Source: JAKOUL01 sp035378845
GTDB lineage: Bacteria; Dictyoglomota; Dictyoglomia; Dictyoglomales; Dictyoglomaceae
Direction of reading: 5' to 3'
Assembly (NCBI GenBank): GCA_035378845.1
Contig: DAOSUP010000009.1
Coordinates: 1-64,000 of the forward strand
DNA: 64,000 nucleotides
Below, piece after piece: positions 17,626 to 25,283 of this stretch (positions are counted from its first letter, which is position 1; every line of letters begins with the position of its first letter). Under the pieces are notes generated by a model, which saw only the letters and a list, made by a program, of their open reading frames with translations, did no database searches and was not told where the DNA came from. Both the position numbers and the translations under genes were made by a program.

Positions 17626-19167
17626 CTATCCTAATTTATTTTCTATCTCTTTAAGAAGGAGAAGAGCTGAATTTAAAAGAGAATATGTATCAAGGTCCTG
17701 AGGAAGAGACTTTGACTTTAATTTAAGAGTATATTCTTCTAACTCATTTAGTAAAGATGAGACATCAATCTTAGGTGCTACCTTTTGGGATATAATCTCT
17801 TTTTTATCCAGATCTATAGTTTGAGAATAATTAGGAATAATAGTCTTCTTTCCATTAATCTGTAAAACTTGGCTTAAAACCTGAGAAGATTTAGGCTCAC
17901 CATGGGTTATTATAAATATAGGATCTCCCTGAAAATTCTCAGCCCATTTTAATAGGTCTTTTTGATCTGCATGGGCAGAAAAACCGTTTATAGTATGAAT
18001 CTTTGCCTTTACATTGATCTCTTCTCCCATAATATAAACCATCTTTTCTCCATCTACAATCCTTCTTCCAGGGGTTCCTTGAGCTTGATATCCCACAAAA
18101 ATTACATGAGTATTTTCCTTCCAGAGACTATGCTTTAAATGATGCAATATTCTTCCTCCTGTACACATACCACTTCCTGCTATAACAATAGCAGAATCTA
18201 TACTATTTATGCTTTTAGATTCATCTACCGTAGATGCAAATTTCAAATTATTAAGAGAAAAGGGATCTACACCATCTAAAAGGAATCTCTGAATCTCACC
18301 AGAAAGAAGATTACTGTGCTTTTCATAGACCTCTGTTACCTTTTTACCCATGGGACTATCAAAAAATACAGGTGTCTTTGAAAGAATAGGATTTTTAAAA
18401 GAAAGCAACATAATTTCATATATTACCCTTTGAGCCCTATCTACCACAAATGAGGGAATAAGAATCTTACTTCCACTATTTATAGCTTCATTTATTATGC
18501 TTTCAAATTCTGCTCTTGTTTCCTCAAGGGTTTTATGTGCCCTATCTCCATAAGTAGACTCTATAATCACATAATTTGCACTTTCAATATATGATGGAGC
18601 TCCTTCTATCACATTATCTTCCTGTCCTATATCTCCTGAAAAAACAATCTTCAAGCCATCTCCCCATACCTCTAAAGATGATGCTCCAAGAATATGTCCA
18701 GCATCCCTAAACCTTACTTTTAGATCAGGAAGCTCTATGATCTCATCATAGGGCACAGGCTCAAAAAGTTTCATGGCCATTTCCACTTCTTTTTCAGTAT
18801 AAAGAGGTTCAGTAAGAGGTTTTCCAGATCTTAAATTCTTTCTATTTACCCTTTCTACTTCTTCTTTCATAAGCTTTACCGTATCCATCCAGAGAATCTC
18901 ACAAAGCTCAATGGTAGAAAAAGTAGCATATATCTTTCCTTTAAAACCTTCCTTAACAAGCTTTGGAATCCTCCCCGAATGATCTAAATGAGCATGAGTA
19001 AGAATAACAGCCTCTATCTCATTAGGATTAAATAGAAATGGTGCCTCATTTTCCTTTTCAGACTTCCCTTGAAAAGAGCCACAATCTATCAGATATTTTT
19101 TCTCATTCTCCAGAAGATAACAAGAACCTGTAACCTCTTCTACAGCTCCATAAAAAGAAAGACGCAT
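17626..19167 (-). CDS. Metallo-beta-lactamase-fold/beta-CASP hydrolase (RNA-processing type)
   Basis: A 513-residue enzyme of the CPSF73/YSH1-like bacterial group. The MBL motif is THAHLDHSGRIPKL, with further metal ligands in FRDAGHILGA and FSGDIGQED. The beta-CASP insert includes PSFVVDRAQRVIYEI, and the RMMBL-type C-terminal block contains INGFSAHADQKDLLKWA and ITHGEPKSS. Relatives are endo/exoribonucleases. About 70 extra helical residues at the C-terminus (ELEEYTLKLKSKS and beyond) are less conserved. Sixteen bp separate it from each neighbour, suggesting co-transcription with the NapH-like and M28 genes. Confidence 0.85.
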   Translation of the reverse strand: MRLSFYGAVEEVTGSCYLLENEKKYLIDCGSFQGKSEKENEAPFLFNPNEIEAVILTHAHLDHSGRIPKLVKEGFKGKIYATFSTIELCEILWMDTVKLMKEEVERVNRKNLRSGKPLTEPLYTEKEVEMAMKLFEPVPYDEIIELPDLKVRFRDAGHILGASSLEVWGDGLKIVFSGDIGQEDNVIEGAPSYIESANYVIIESTYGDRAHKTLEETRAEFESIINEAINSGSKILIPSFVVDRAQRVIYEIMLLSFKNPILSKTPVFFDSPMGKKVTEVYEKHSNLLSGEIQRFLLDGVDPFSLNNLKFASTVDESKSINSIDSAIVIAGSGMCTGGRILHHLKHSLWKENTHVIFVGYQAQGTPGRRIVDGEKMVYIMGEEINVKAKIHTINGFSAHADQKDLLKWAENFQGDPIFIITHGEPKSSQVLSQVLQINGKKTIIPNYSQTIDLDKKEIISQKVAPKIDVSSLLNELEEYTLKLKSKSLPQDLDTYSLLNSALLLLKEIENKLG

Positions 19168-19183
19168 TATACCACCTTCCCTT

Positions 19184-19960
19184 CTAATCTATTTTCCATC
19201 TCACTTTTCCACAAGAGAAACATTCATGGCATCTTATACAATGAGGTGAATTTGGATCTTTATAAACCTCTATATTCACAGGACAGTCTTTCTTACAAAG
19301 GCTGCACTCTGTACAATTAGGACTTACTTCTAAATGATAATAGGAAACTTTATTAAAGATGGAAAGAATTGTTCCCAAGGGACATATAAACCTACAAAAG
19401 GGTCTTGAAATCATAATACTTAACAAGATAAAAAGTATAAGAAGAGCAATTTTAATCCAAAATAGACTCCCAATAAGATTCCTTAGTGGAGGATTAAGTA
19501 AAACTTGAGGGATTCCAGCTTCCAAAGTACCTGCAGGACAGAGTTTACAGAACCATGGTTCAAGGGTTATATATGGAATAAATATTACCATAGATATCAA
19601 AACACCCCATCTTATTAAAGTTGCAAACCTATTTTCTATATGTACCTTCCTTGTAGGAATCTTATAAAGAAGATCCTGAATAAAACCAAAAGGACAGAGC
19701 CATCCACAAAAATATCTCCCTAAGGAAAGCCCTGCTAACACCAAAATCCCAATGGTTAAAAATGGAATTTGATGAAGCACAATAAAATGCTGCATAGTAC
19801 CTATAGGACATGCAAAACTTGCTAATGGACAAGAATAGCAATTAAATACAGGAATAGGAATATATTTACCTATGGGAGATAGGAAATAGGAATTTACAAT
19901 AAAAAAACTTATGGTTTGCCAAGAGGTTCTAATCCTCCACAGGCTCTTTCTTCCTTTCAT
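19184..19960 (-). CDS. NapH/YccM-like membrane ferredoxin (polyferredoxin)
   Basis: A 258-residue membrane iron-sulfur protein. Four to five hydrophobic helices alternate with Cys motifs: CYSCPLASFACP, CGWLCPFG and CRFICPLG, the last two being the paired CxxxCP sites of the NapH/NosR group. Two C-terminal 4Fe-4S ferredoxin motifs follow: CTECSLCKKDCP, then CIRCHECFSC. Such proteins pass electrons from the membrane quinone/ferredoxin pool to partner enzymes. No nitrate reductase or other obvious partner is adjacent, so its redox partner is unknown. Confidence 0.85.
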   Translation of the reverse strand: MKGRKSLWRIRTSWQTISFFIVNSYFLSPIGKYIPIPVFNCYSCPLASFACPIGTMQHFIVLHQIPFLTIGILVLAGLSLGRYFCGWLCPFGFIQDLLYKIPTRKVHIENRFATLIRWGVLISMVIFIPYITLEPWFCKLCPAGTLEAGIPQVLLNPPLRNLIGSLFWIKIALLILFILLSIMISRPFCRFICPLGTILSIFNKVSYYHLEVSPNCTECSLCKKDCPVNIEVYKDPNSPHCIRCHECFSCGKVRWKID

Positions 19961-19999
19961 AACCTACATTATATAACAAAAATGCTGCCTTTATTCTTC

Positions 20000-21109
20000 T
20001 TACTTTTTCACTTTGTATGAATATGTTATGTTATAAGTACTATTCTTACTAACCTTTACTATAAATCTTATGGTATCCTCATCTATCTTTTCATAAGGAT
20101 GCGTAGAGCTTAAGATCTGAAAATCACCATAAATATTGTCTAAAACTTCAATGGTAACATCTTCATCTTTCCTATTAGTAAGAGTTATCTGGGCAGTAAT
20201 TGTTTCATAGGTATAATCTTTTATCTTTTCTACCTTCCTATCCAAGATCTTAGATTCTCCAAGAAGATCAAAATCTTTACCTTGTACTACCTCTATCTTT
20301 TCATTCTCAGGAATATCAGAAATATTAGATTCTCCTATGAATACCACCTTACCATCATTAAGAGTAAACATCTTTAATGATCCTTGAGGAAGAGGTATGC
20401 CAAGCCCATTCTCCTTAGTATTTGCTATAATCCATTTTATAATTGCATTCTTACTTCCAGAATCCACATCATAGATATATTTTTTCTCTGCATTTTTCAC
20501 CCAAGCATCTAAAAGAGGAACAATAGTTACACTTCCTTGGGAAATATTCCATTCCCCAGGAAGATTATATATTTTGTATCCTTCCACACTTTCAGGAACT
20601 GGCATCGCTAAGCTGAAAGCCTGCTCTGCCATTACTGCCTTACTCATAAGAGGAAGCTCATTCCCAACATTCACCCCTCCTGCAAGTACTGATATCTTTG
20701 CACCTTGAAAACTCATCCCAGAACTATTCCTTATATTTATATTTGTATTAAATCTAACCTTTTCTCCGTCTATAAAGACCATATGTTGAGCAGCCCAGTT
20801 TATACTTGGTTGTACATAAAAGATCACAAGCTCCTCTTTCATATCTTCTGGAGATTCTATCATTATTCCTTTTGGTGGATAAAGAATTTCAACAATCTTT
20901 GCTTCTTTAAGAGGCAAAATAAAGAAGGAATCAGAGGCAATATTTTGAGGAATCTCATCAAGAGATACAAAATTTACGCCCTTTTTGAGAGATACCTCCT
21001 TAGTAAAAGAGATTACTGCAAAATTATTCTTATATACCACCATAGAACTCTGGGCAAAAGTCAAAGAAAAAAGAAAAACTAAAACTAAAAGGAAATAGGT
21101 AGTCTTCAT
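20000..21109 (-). CDS. Secreted DUF4139-like protein
   Basis: A 369-residue protein with a signal peptide (first 19 residues, ending TFAQS). After it comes a beta-rich start (VVYKNNFAVISFTKEVSLKK) resembling the DUF4139 / mucoidy inhibitor A-like group, whose function is unknown. The middle contains repeated beta-strand segments; the C-terminus ends in a short strand pair (TYNITYSYKVKK) of the anti-parallel type. No catalytic motif is recognised. The start is preceded by GAGGAGG. Assignment to DUF4139 is from the overall pattern and is moderate. Confidence 0.55.
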   Translation of the reverse strand: MKTTYFLLVLVFLFSLTFAQSSMVVYKNNFAVISFTKEVSLKKGVNFVSLDEIPQNIASDSFFILPLKEAKIVEILYPPKGIMIESPEDMKEELVIFYVQPSINWAAQHMVFIDGEKVRFNTNINIRNSSGMSFQGAKISVLAGGVNVGNELPLMSKAVMAEQAFSLAMPVPESVEGYKIYNLPGEWNISQGSVTIVPLLDAWVKNAEKKYIYDVDSGSKNAIIKWIIANTKENGLGIPLPQGSLKMFTLNDGKVVFIGESNISDIPENEKIEVVQGKDFDLLGESKILDRKVEKIKDYTYETITAQITLTNRKDEDVTIEVLDNIYGDFQILSSTHPYEKIDEDTIRFIVKVSKNSTYNITYSYKVKK

Positions 21110-21214
21110 GTTTATTTCCTCCTCAATTTAATTCTTTATTCCCCTTCTTAAATTATAACACACTGCTATGTCGCCCACCTTACGGATATTTTTAATAGAA
21201 AGGAGGTGAGAAAA

Positions 21215-21436
21215 ATGGCATTACAATCTATACCTTTTAATTCCCGTCTCACACTTAAAGTACAGGTAGGTACCCAGCAGGGACGACCTGTATTAAGATC
21301 CAGAAGTTTTAACAACATAAAGCATACAGCCACAGATGAAGCTGTACACTTGGTAGGTCAAACCTTAGGAAGTCTTCAGAAATATCCTTTAGTACAGATC
21401 TTAAGGGCTAACGACGAAGAACTACTGGAGATCTAA
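21215..21436 (+). CDS. DUF1659-family small protein
   Basis: A 73-residue soluble protein, LTLKVQVGTQQGRPVLRSRS near its start, followed by a helix (DEAVHLVGQTLGSLQKY). This matches the DUF1659 pattern of Firmicutes, where the gene is normally paired with DUF2922 as here. Function unknown. The ATG at 21215 is preferred to GTG 21206 because AGGAGGTGA sits 5 bp before it and contains that GTG. It is the first of five small genes ending in a terminator; DUF2922 follows after 41 bp with its own GGAGG site. Confidence 0.8.
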   Translation: MALQSIPFNSRLTLKVQVGTQQGRPVLRSRSFNNIKHTATDEAVHLVGQTLGSLQKYPLVQILRANDEELLEI

Positions 21437-21477
21437 AAACTTTCCCAAAAAATTTATAAGAAAGGAGGGATAAAAAT

Positions 21478-21708
21478 ATGGCAACCTACTCTTCAAGAAA
21501 ATATATCCGAATGGTATTTCAGGATAGTGGAGGCGGAAGCTTTACCTTAAGAGTCCCTGATCCAAAAGATGATGTAACAGAACAAGAGATACTAAATGCT
21601 ATGGATACTATTATCGCTCAGAACATCTTCCAAGGAAGATCAGGAGACTTGGTAGCTAAAGTAGATGCAAGAGTTGTTGAGACCAATATAAGCGATTACT
21701 ACGACTAA
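21478..21708 (+). CDS. DUF2922-family small protein
   Basis: A 76-residue protein with the DUF2922 pattern: two beta strands (YIRMVFQDSGGGSFTLRVPD), then VTEQEILNAMDTIIAQNIF, and ending with a DARVVET strand. Always small and usually next to DUF1659 and YvrJ in Firmicutes; no biochemical role is known. A GAAAGGAGGG site precedes the ATG. A palindromic hairpin follows directly downstream. Confidence 0.8.
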   Translation: MATYSSRKYIRMVFQDSGGGSFTLRVPDPKDDVTEQEILNAMDTIIAQNIFQGRSGDLVAKVDARVVETNISDYYD

Positions 21709-21713
21709 AAAAT

Positions 21714-21737
21714 AGGGGGTGAAGAACTTCACCCCCT
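21714..21737. repeat. Perfect palindromic hairpin between DUF2922 and the zinc-ribbon gene
   Basis: A nearly uninterrupted palindrome, AGGGGGTGAAG / CTTCACCCCCT (11-bp arms, 2 nt between), lies 5 bp after the DUF2922 stop and 20 bp before the next start. No T-run follows, so it looks like an intercistronic mRNA-processing/stability hairpin or a protein-binding operator rather than a terminator. Confidence 0.6.
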
Positions 21738-21757
21738 TAAAAAAGGAGGCAATTTAC

Positions 21758-21988
21758 ATGTTTGAAAAACTGGTCCAAAAGATACAATTTAAATTCAGCT
21801 TTTTATATCAAACTTTTCCTAATTATACATGTAAATTCTGCAGGGAAAAGAAGAATTTCATGTTCTTTATAGATGACAACCCCATATGTCCTGAATGTCT
21901 TCCTAAATTCTTTGAGAAGGAATTGATACCTCTCATCATATCCAAGGTAATTCTTAGTTTAGAAGATAAGGAGGGAAAAGATGCTTAA
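21758..21988 (+). CDS. Small zinc-ribbon-like protein, unknown function
   Basis: A 76-residue protein with two Cys pairs, CKFC (about residues 27-30) and CPEC (about 47-50), consistent with one zinc ribbon, followed by a hydrophobic helix-forming tail (LIPLIISKVILSLEDKEG). I recognise no family. ATG 21758 follows AAAGGAGGC at 7 bp; a longer frame from GTG 21719 would run through the hairpin and is rejected. The last 8 bp overlap the start of the M15 peptidase gene, so translation is coupled. Confidence 0.65.
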   Translation: MFEKLVQKIQFKFSFLYQTFPNYTCKFCREKKNFMFFIDDNPICPECLPKFFEKELIPLIISKVILSLEDKEGKDA

Positions 21989-22316
21989 GACAAATGCCAT
22001 AAAAATATCTAAAAATTTCTATCTTTCTGACTTCCAATGTAGATGTTGCCAAAGAGTAATGATCCATCCTGATCTTTTGGAAAAGATGGATCGGTTAAGT
22101 GAAGAGGTAAAGGAAAAAATTCAAATAACCAGTGGATACCGATGTGAAAAGCACAATAAAGAAGTGGGAGGTGTACCTAATTCAAAACATACAAAAGGAC
22201 TCGCCTGTGATCTTACCTGCAAAAATCTAAAAGAGACATATGAGATTGTAAAGAAACTTGGATTTTCCTTTACCAAGCTTGATGAAAGGAAAAAATATAT
22301 CCATGTGGAGGTGTAA
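21981..22316 (+). CDS. M15 family (M15_3) D-Ala-D-Ala carboxypeptidase/endolysin-like peptidase
   Basis: A 111-residue single-domain zinc peptidase that cleaves peptidoglycan peptide bridges. Zn ligands His70, Asp77 and His108 are in SKHTKGLACD and IHVEV, after the family block SGYRCEKHNKEVGGVPNS. The length is that of phage-type endolysin domains; there is no signal peptide or cell-wall-binding domain. Three cysteines near the start (FQCRCCQR) are a feature shared by many M15_3 proteins. Two bases separate it from YvrJ. How an unsignalled enzyme reaches the wall is open; see the holin-like neighbour. Confidence 0.85.
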   Translation: MLKTNAIKISKNFYLSDFQCRCCQRVMIHPDLLEKMDRLSEEVKEKIQITSGYRCEKHNKEVGGVPNSKHTKGLACDLTCKNLKETYEIVKKLGFSFTKLDERKKYIHVEV

Positions 22317-22318
22317 AT

Positions 22319-22471
22319 ATGGAGGAGTGGATAACATTAATAAGCAACTTAGGGTTTCCTATAGTAGTATCCCTTATACTTCTTGTAAGAATAGAGACTC
22401 GCCTTGAAAATCTTACAAAAGCTATAAATGAACTTTCCCAGGCAATAGTCTCCTTTAAAACCACAAGATGA
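22319..22471 (+). CDS. YvrJ-family small membrane protein
   Basis: A 50-residue protein missed by length cut-offs. It has one membrane helix (about residues 6-23, ending VVSLILLVRI), then a charged amphipathic helix (ETRLENLTKAINELSQAI). This matches the YvrJ family found next to DUF1659/DUF2922 in Firmicutes, and its architecture resembles BhlA/UviB holin-like peptides. GGAGGTGT lies 4 bp before the ATG, inside the end of the M15 gene. It is the last gene of the cassette; a strong hairpin follows 12 bp after the stop. Confidence 0.8.
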   Translation: MEEWITLISNLGFPIVVSLILLVRIETRLENLTKAINELSQAIVSFKTTR

Positions 22472-22483
22472 CATCTAAAAAAT

Positions 22484-22513
22484 CCGGCTTCAGAAGTTTA
22501 TATCTGAAGCCGG
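22484..22513 (+). terminator. Terminator of the DUF1659-YvrJ cassette
   Basis: A 10-bp perfect stem (CCGGCTTCAG / CTGAAGCCGG) with a 10-nt loop lies 12 bp after the YvrJ stop, followed by AAAATATTT. The U tract is weak, but the GC-rich stem in an AT-rich background and its position support termination. Confidence 0.7.
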
Positions 22514-22566
22514 AAAATATTTAGGAGAGTTCTATGATAAAATGGGAGGAGAAAGGAGGGATTGCC

Positions 22567-23856
22567 ATGGTAAAATATGCTTTCCCTGAGGGATTTTTCT
22601 GGGGTACTGCCACAGCTTCTCATCAGGTAGAAGGAGATAATAACAATAATGATTGGTGGGAGTTTGAAACTCAAGGAAGAGTAAAAGATAAGCAGATTTC
22701 TGGAAAAGCCTGTGAACACTGGAATAGGTATGAAGAAGACTTTGACCTCATAGAAAAGCTCCATAACAATGCCTATAGATTCTCCATAGAATGGAGCAGG
22801 ATTGAAAGGGAAAAGGGTAAGTTTGATGAATCTGCAATTGAACACTATAGGGATATGCTCCTTTCACTAAGAAGAAGGAATATAGAACCTTTTGTTACCC
22901 TTCATCATTTTACAAATCCTCTTTGGATTAGTAGAGAAGGAGGATGGCTAAACGAAGATACTATTCTTTATTACTTAAGATACGTGGAGAAGGTAGTCTC
23001 CTCTCTTAAAGATTTAGTAACATACTGGACAACAATAAATGAGCCTAATGCTTATGCCTTTACAAGCTATCTTCTTGGCATGTTCCCTCCCCAAGGAAAA
23101 AGTCTCAAAAAGATGGTAAAAGTAATAAATTCTATGGCTAAAGCTCATGGAAAGGCATATAAAATCATTCATGATATAAATCCCAACTCACAGGTGAGCA
23201 TTGCTTATAACGTAATGATTATGGATCCTGTAAATCCTAACTCTGTTATAGATAGGAAAATAGCAAACTTTGTAGATGGGATATATAATAGGCTTTTTAT
23301 TGAGACACTAATTACAGGAAGATTCTCAGGACCATTTATAAAAGAAGATATCCCTTATGCAAAGGACACATTAGATTACTTAGGAATAAATTACTATACC
23401 AGAATATATTTAGGTCTTAAAACCTTATTCTTAGCCCTTCAAAATAAGCTCTACGATTACCCTGAAGGTGTAGAAAGAAGTGATTTTAACTGGGAGATAT
23501 ATCCTGAAGGTTTTTATAGGGTAGTAAAAAGATTCTGGGAGATGGTTAAAAAACCCATTATCATTACTGAAAATGGTATCTCTGATGCAAAAGATACAAA
23601 AAGATCAAAATACCTTATATCTCATCTTATTCAGCTTCATAGAGCTATAGAAGAAGGGGTAGATATAAGAGGATATCTACACTGGTCTCTTATGGATAAT
23701 TTTGAGTGGGCAGATGGATTCCAGCAAAAATTTGGGCTTTTTGAAGTGAATTTTCAAACTCAAGAGAGGAAATGGAGAGAAAGTGCCAGGATATATAGTG
23801 AGATAGCAAAAAATAATGGGATAAGCGAGGAATTAGAGAAAAAATATCTATCCTAA
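22567..23856 (+). CDS. GH1 beta-glucosidase/beta-galactosidase
   Basis: A 429-residue cytoplasmic glycosidase. The family N-terminal signature is present (FPEGFFWGTATASHQVEG). The acid/base is Glu159 in TINEPNAY and the nucleophile Glu335 in ITENGIS; the aglycone-site block LHWSLMDNFEWADGF lies near the C-terminus. The ATG at 22567 sits 7 bp after GAAAGGAGGG; an earlier ATG at 22534 would bury that site and add a non-family extension. It would finish breakdown of cello- or manno-oligosaccharides taken into the cell. Its end overlaps the convergent RluA gene by 9 bp. Confidence 0.93.
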   Translation: MVKYAFPEGFFWGTATASHQVEGDNNNNDWWEFETQGRVKDKQISGKACEHWNRYEEDFDLIEKLHNNAYRFSIEWSRIEREKGKFDESAIEHYRDMLLSLRRRNIEPFVTLHHFTNPLWISREGGWLNEDTILYYLRYVEKVVSSLKDLVTYWTTINEPNAYAFTSYLLGMFPPQGKSLKKMVKVINSMAKAHGKAYKIIHDINPNSQVSIAYNVMIMDPVNPNSVIDRKIANFVDGIYNRLFIETLITGRFSGPFIKEDIPYAKDTLDYLGINYYTRIYLGLKTLFLALQNKLYDYPEGVERSDFNWEIYPEGFYRVVKRFWEMVKKPIIITENGISDAKDTKRSKYLISHLIQLHRAIEEGVDIRGYLHWSLMDNFEWADGFQQKFGLFEVNFQTQERKWRESARIYSEIAKNNGISEELEKKYLS

Positions 23857-24546
23857 ACTTGTTATTACCTTTTCAGGATATAATTTCTTCCAAAAAGATG
23901 GAATCTTTGCTTTAAATTCCATATCTTCCTTCTTTACAGGATGAGGAAACTTTAAAGAGCAGCAGTGAAGGCATATAGCATCCTCTTCTATCCTTCTTCC
24001 ACCATACTTTGTATCTCCAAGGATAGGATGCCCTCTGGCAGAAAGCTGTGCTCTTAATTGATGTTTCCTTCCTGTCTTTGGGAAAAGCCTCACTAATGAA
24101 ATATTCTCATGTTCAAAAAGCACCTCATAATAAGTAATCGCCTCTTTACTTAGAGCACTACCTTTTACTATCTCTGCTTTTCCTTTGTCATCTCTCCAAG
24201 ATATCTGATCTTTTAAAATTCCTTCTTTATCTTTAAATATCCCCTGACAAAGGGAAAGATATACCTTTTCTACCTTCCTCTCTCTAAACATCTGCGCAAG
24301 CCTTGATGCTGATTTAGAGTTCCTTCCAAAAACTATAACCCCTGAGACAGGTCTATCTAATCTATGCACAATAGCAAGGAATACATTCCCCTTCTTTCCA
24401 TAACGTACTTTAATATAATCCTTTGCAACCTGAAGAAGGGAGATCCTATCGGTAGAATCTCCCTGTACCAATATTCCTGGAGGCTTATTTACCACAAGAA
24501 GATGATTATCCTCATATATCACATCAAGATTTAAAAAGTTTGCCAC
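23848..24546 (-). CDS. RluA-family pseudouridine synthase
   Basis: A 232-residue RNA pseudouridine synthase lacking the N-terminal S4 domain. Motif II, HRLDRPVSG, carries the catalytic Asp, and GRKHQLRAQLS (motif III) and the early DNHLLVVNKPPGI block are intact. The short form without S4 is like RluA or TruC, which act on rRNA/tRNA helices; the exact target cannot be read from sequence. It overlaps the upstream nitroreductase by 16 bp. Confidence 0.9.
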   Translation of the reverse strand: MANFLNLDVIYEDNHLLVVNKPPGILVQGDSTDRISLLQVAKDYIKVRYGKKGNVFLAIVHRLDRPVSGVIVFGRNSKSASRLAQMFRERKVEKVYLSLCQGIFKDKEGILKDQISWRDDKGKAEIVKGSALSKEAITYYEVLFEHENISLVRLFPKTGRKHQLRAQLSARGHPILGDTKYGGRRIEEDAICLHCCSLKFPHPVKKEDMEFKAKIPSFWKKLYPEKVITSLG

Positions 24547-25031
24547 TTCAACACCTCTGAAAGCTCCTTCTTCTCAGGTCTTTGAGGGATCTCTGCAGGA
24601 TATCCTACAGCAAGAATTGCCATAAGCTCCAGATTAGGAGGACATTTTACAAGCTTTTTTACCGCCTCTGAATGTTCTGTCCTATAGGAATTTACCCAGC
24701 ACGTCCCAAGCCCATAAGCTTGGGCAGCAATAATGATATTTTCAGCTGCTACACAAGCATCTTCCAAGCCAAGATCTGCATCCTTTTCACAGAAAATTAA
24801 AATTGCAGCCCCAGCTTCTCTTAAGAATTTTCCATAAGCACATAGATCTGCAAGCTTACTTTTCAGATTTTTGTCTGTAACCACCAAAAAAGTCCATGGC
24901 TGCCTATTATTTCCTGAAGGAGCAAGCCTTCCACAATCTACAATATCCTCAAGAATCTCTTTGGGAATCTCTTTATCCAAATATTTTCTCACACTAACTC
25001 TGGATTTTATAATATTTATAGTCTCAAGCAT
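24531..25031 (-). CDS. Nitroreductase-family FMN oxidoreductase
   Basis: A 166-residue flavoprotein. The FMN phosphate-binding start SRVSVRKY and the SGNNRQPW block (about residues 38-45) are diagnostic, and AAQAYGLGTCWVNSY is the second flavin contact. Such enzymes use NAD(P)H to reduce nitro- or quinone-type compounds; physiological substrates are usually unknown. It heads a two-gene unit with RluA, overlapping by 16 bp. Confidence 0.9.
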   Translation of the reverse strand: MLETINIIKSRVSVRKYLDKEIPKEILEDIVDCGRLAPSGNNRQPWTFLVVTDKNLKSKLADLCAYGKFLREAGAAILIFCEKDADLGLEDACVAAENIIIAAQAYGLGTCWVNSYRTEHSEAVKKLVKCPPNLELMAILAVGYPAEIPQRPEKKELSEVLKWQTF

Positions 25032-25242
25032 AAGAGCCCTCCTTTAAAGTTTTTAATTATTCCTTTTTAAGGGGATTATAAGAATATTATACTATTGAAA
25101 TCCTTATAAAATAAAAATCCCATGGGCATATAAATATATTGCCTAAAAATAACATTTTTTTAACACATAAATATTTTTATTCTTTGAATAAGATTCAATA
25201 AAATTGAATATAACATTAAGCAACATACGTTTACTTTTTATT

Positions 25243-25271
25243 TTGACAAAAAAAGGGTTCCATGCTAAAAT
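25243..25271 (+). promoter_or_regulatory. Consensus promoter of the double-HD gene
   Basis: TTGACA at 25243-25248, a 17-bp spacer, TAAAAT at 25266-25271. The predicted start is about 25278, only some 6 nt before the ATG at 25284. No Shine-Dalgarno fits in that leader, so the mRNA should be leaderless or nearly so. Confidence 0.75.
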
Positions 25272-25283
25272 TTTTCCTCAGTT

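Noticed and set aside
21719..21757. Longer start (GTG 21719) for the zinc-ribbon protein
   Set aside because: It would translate the palindromic hairpin, and the ATG at 21758 has an ideal AAAGGAGGC site.
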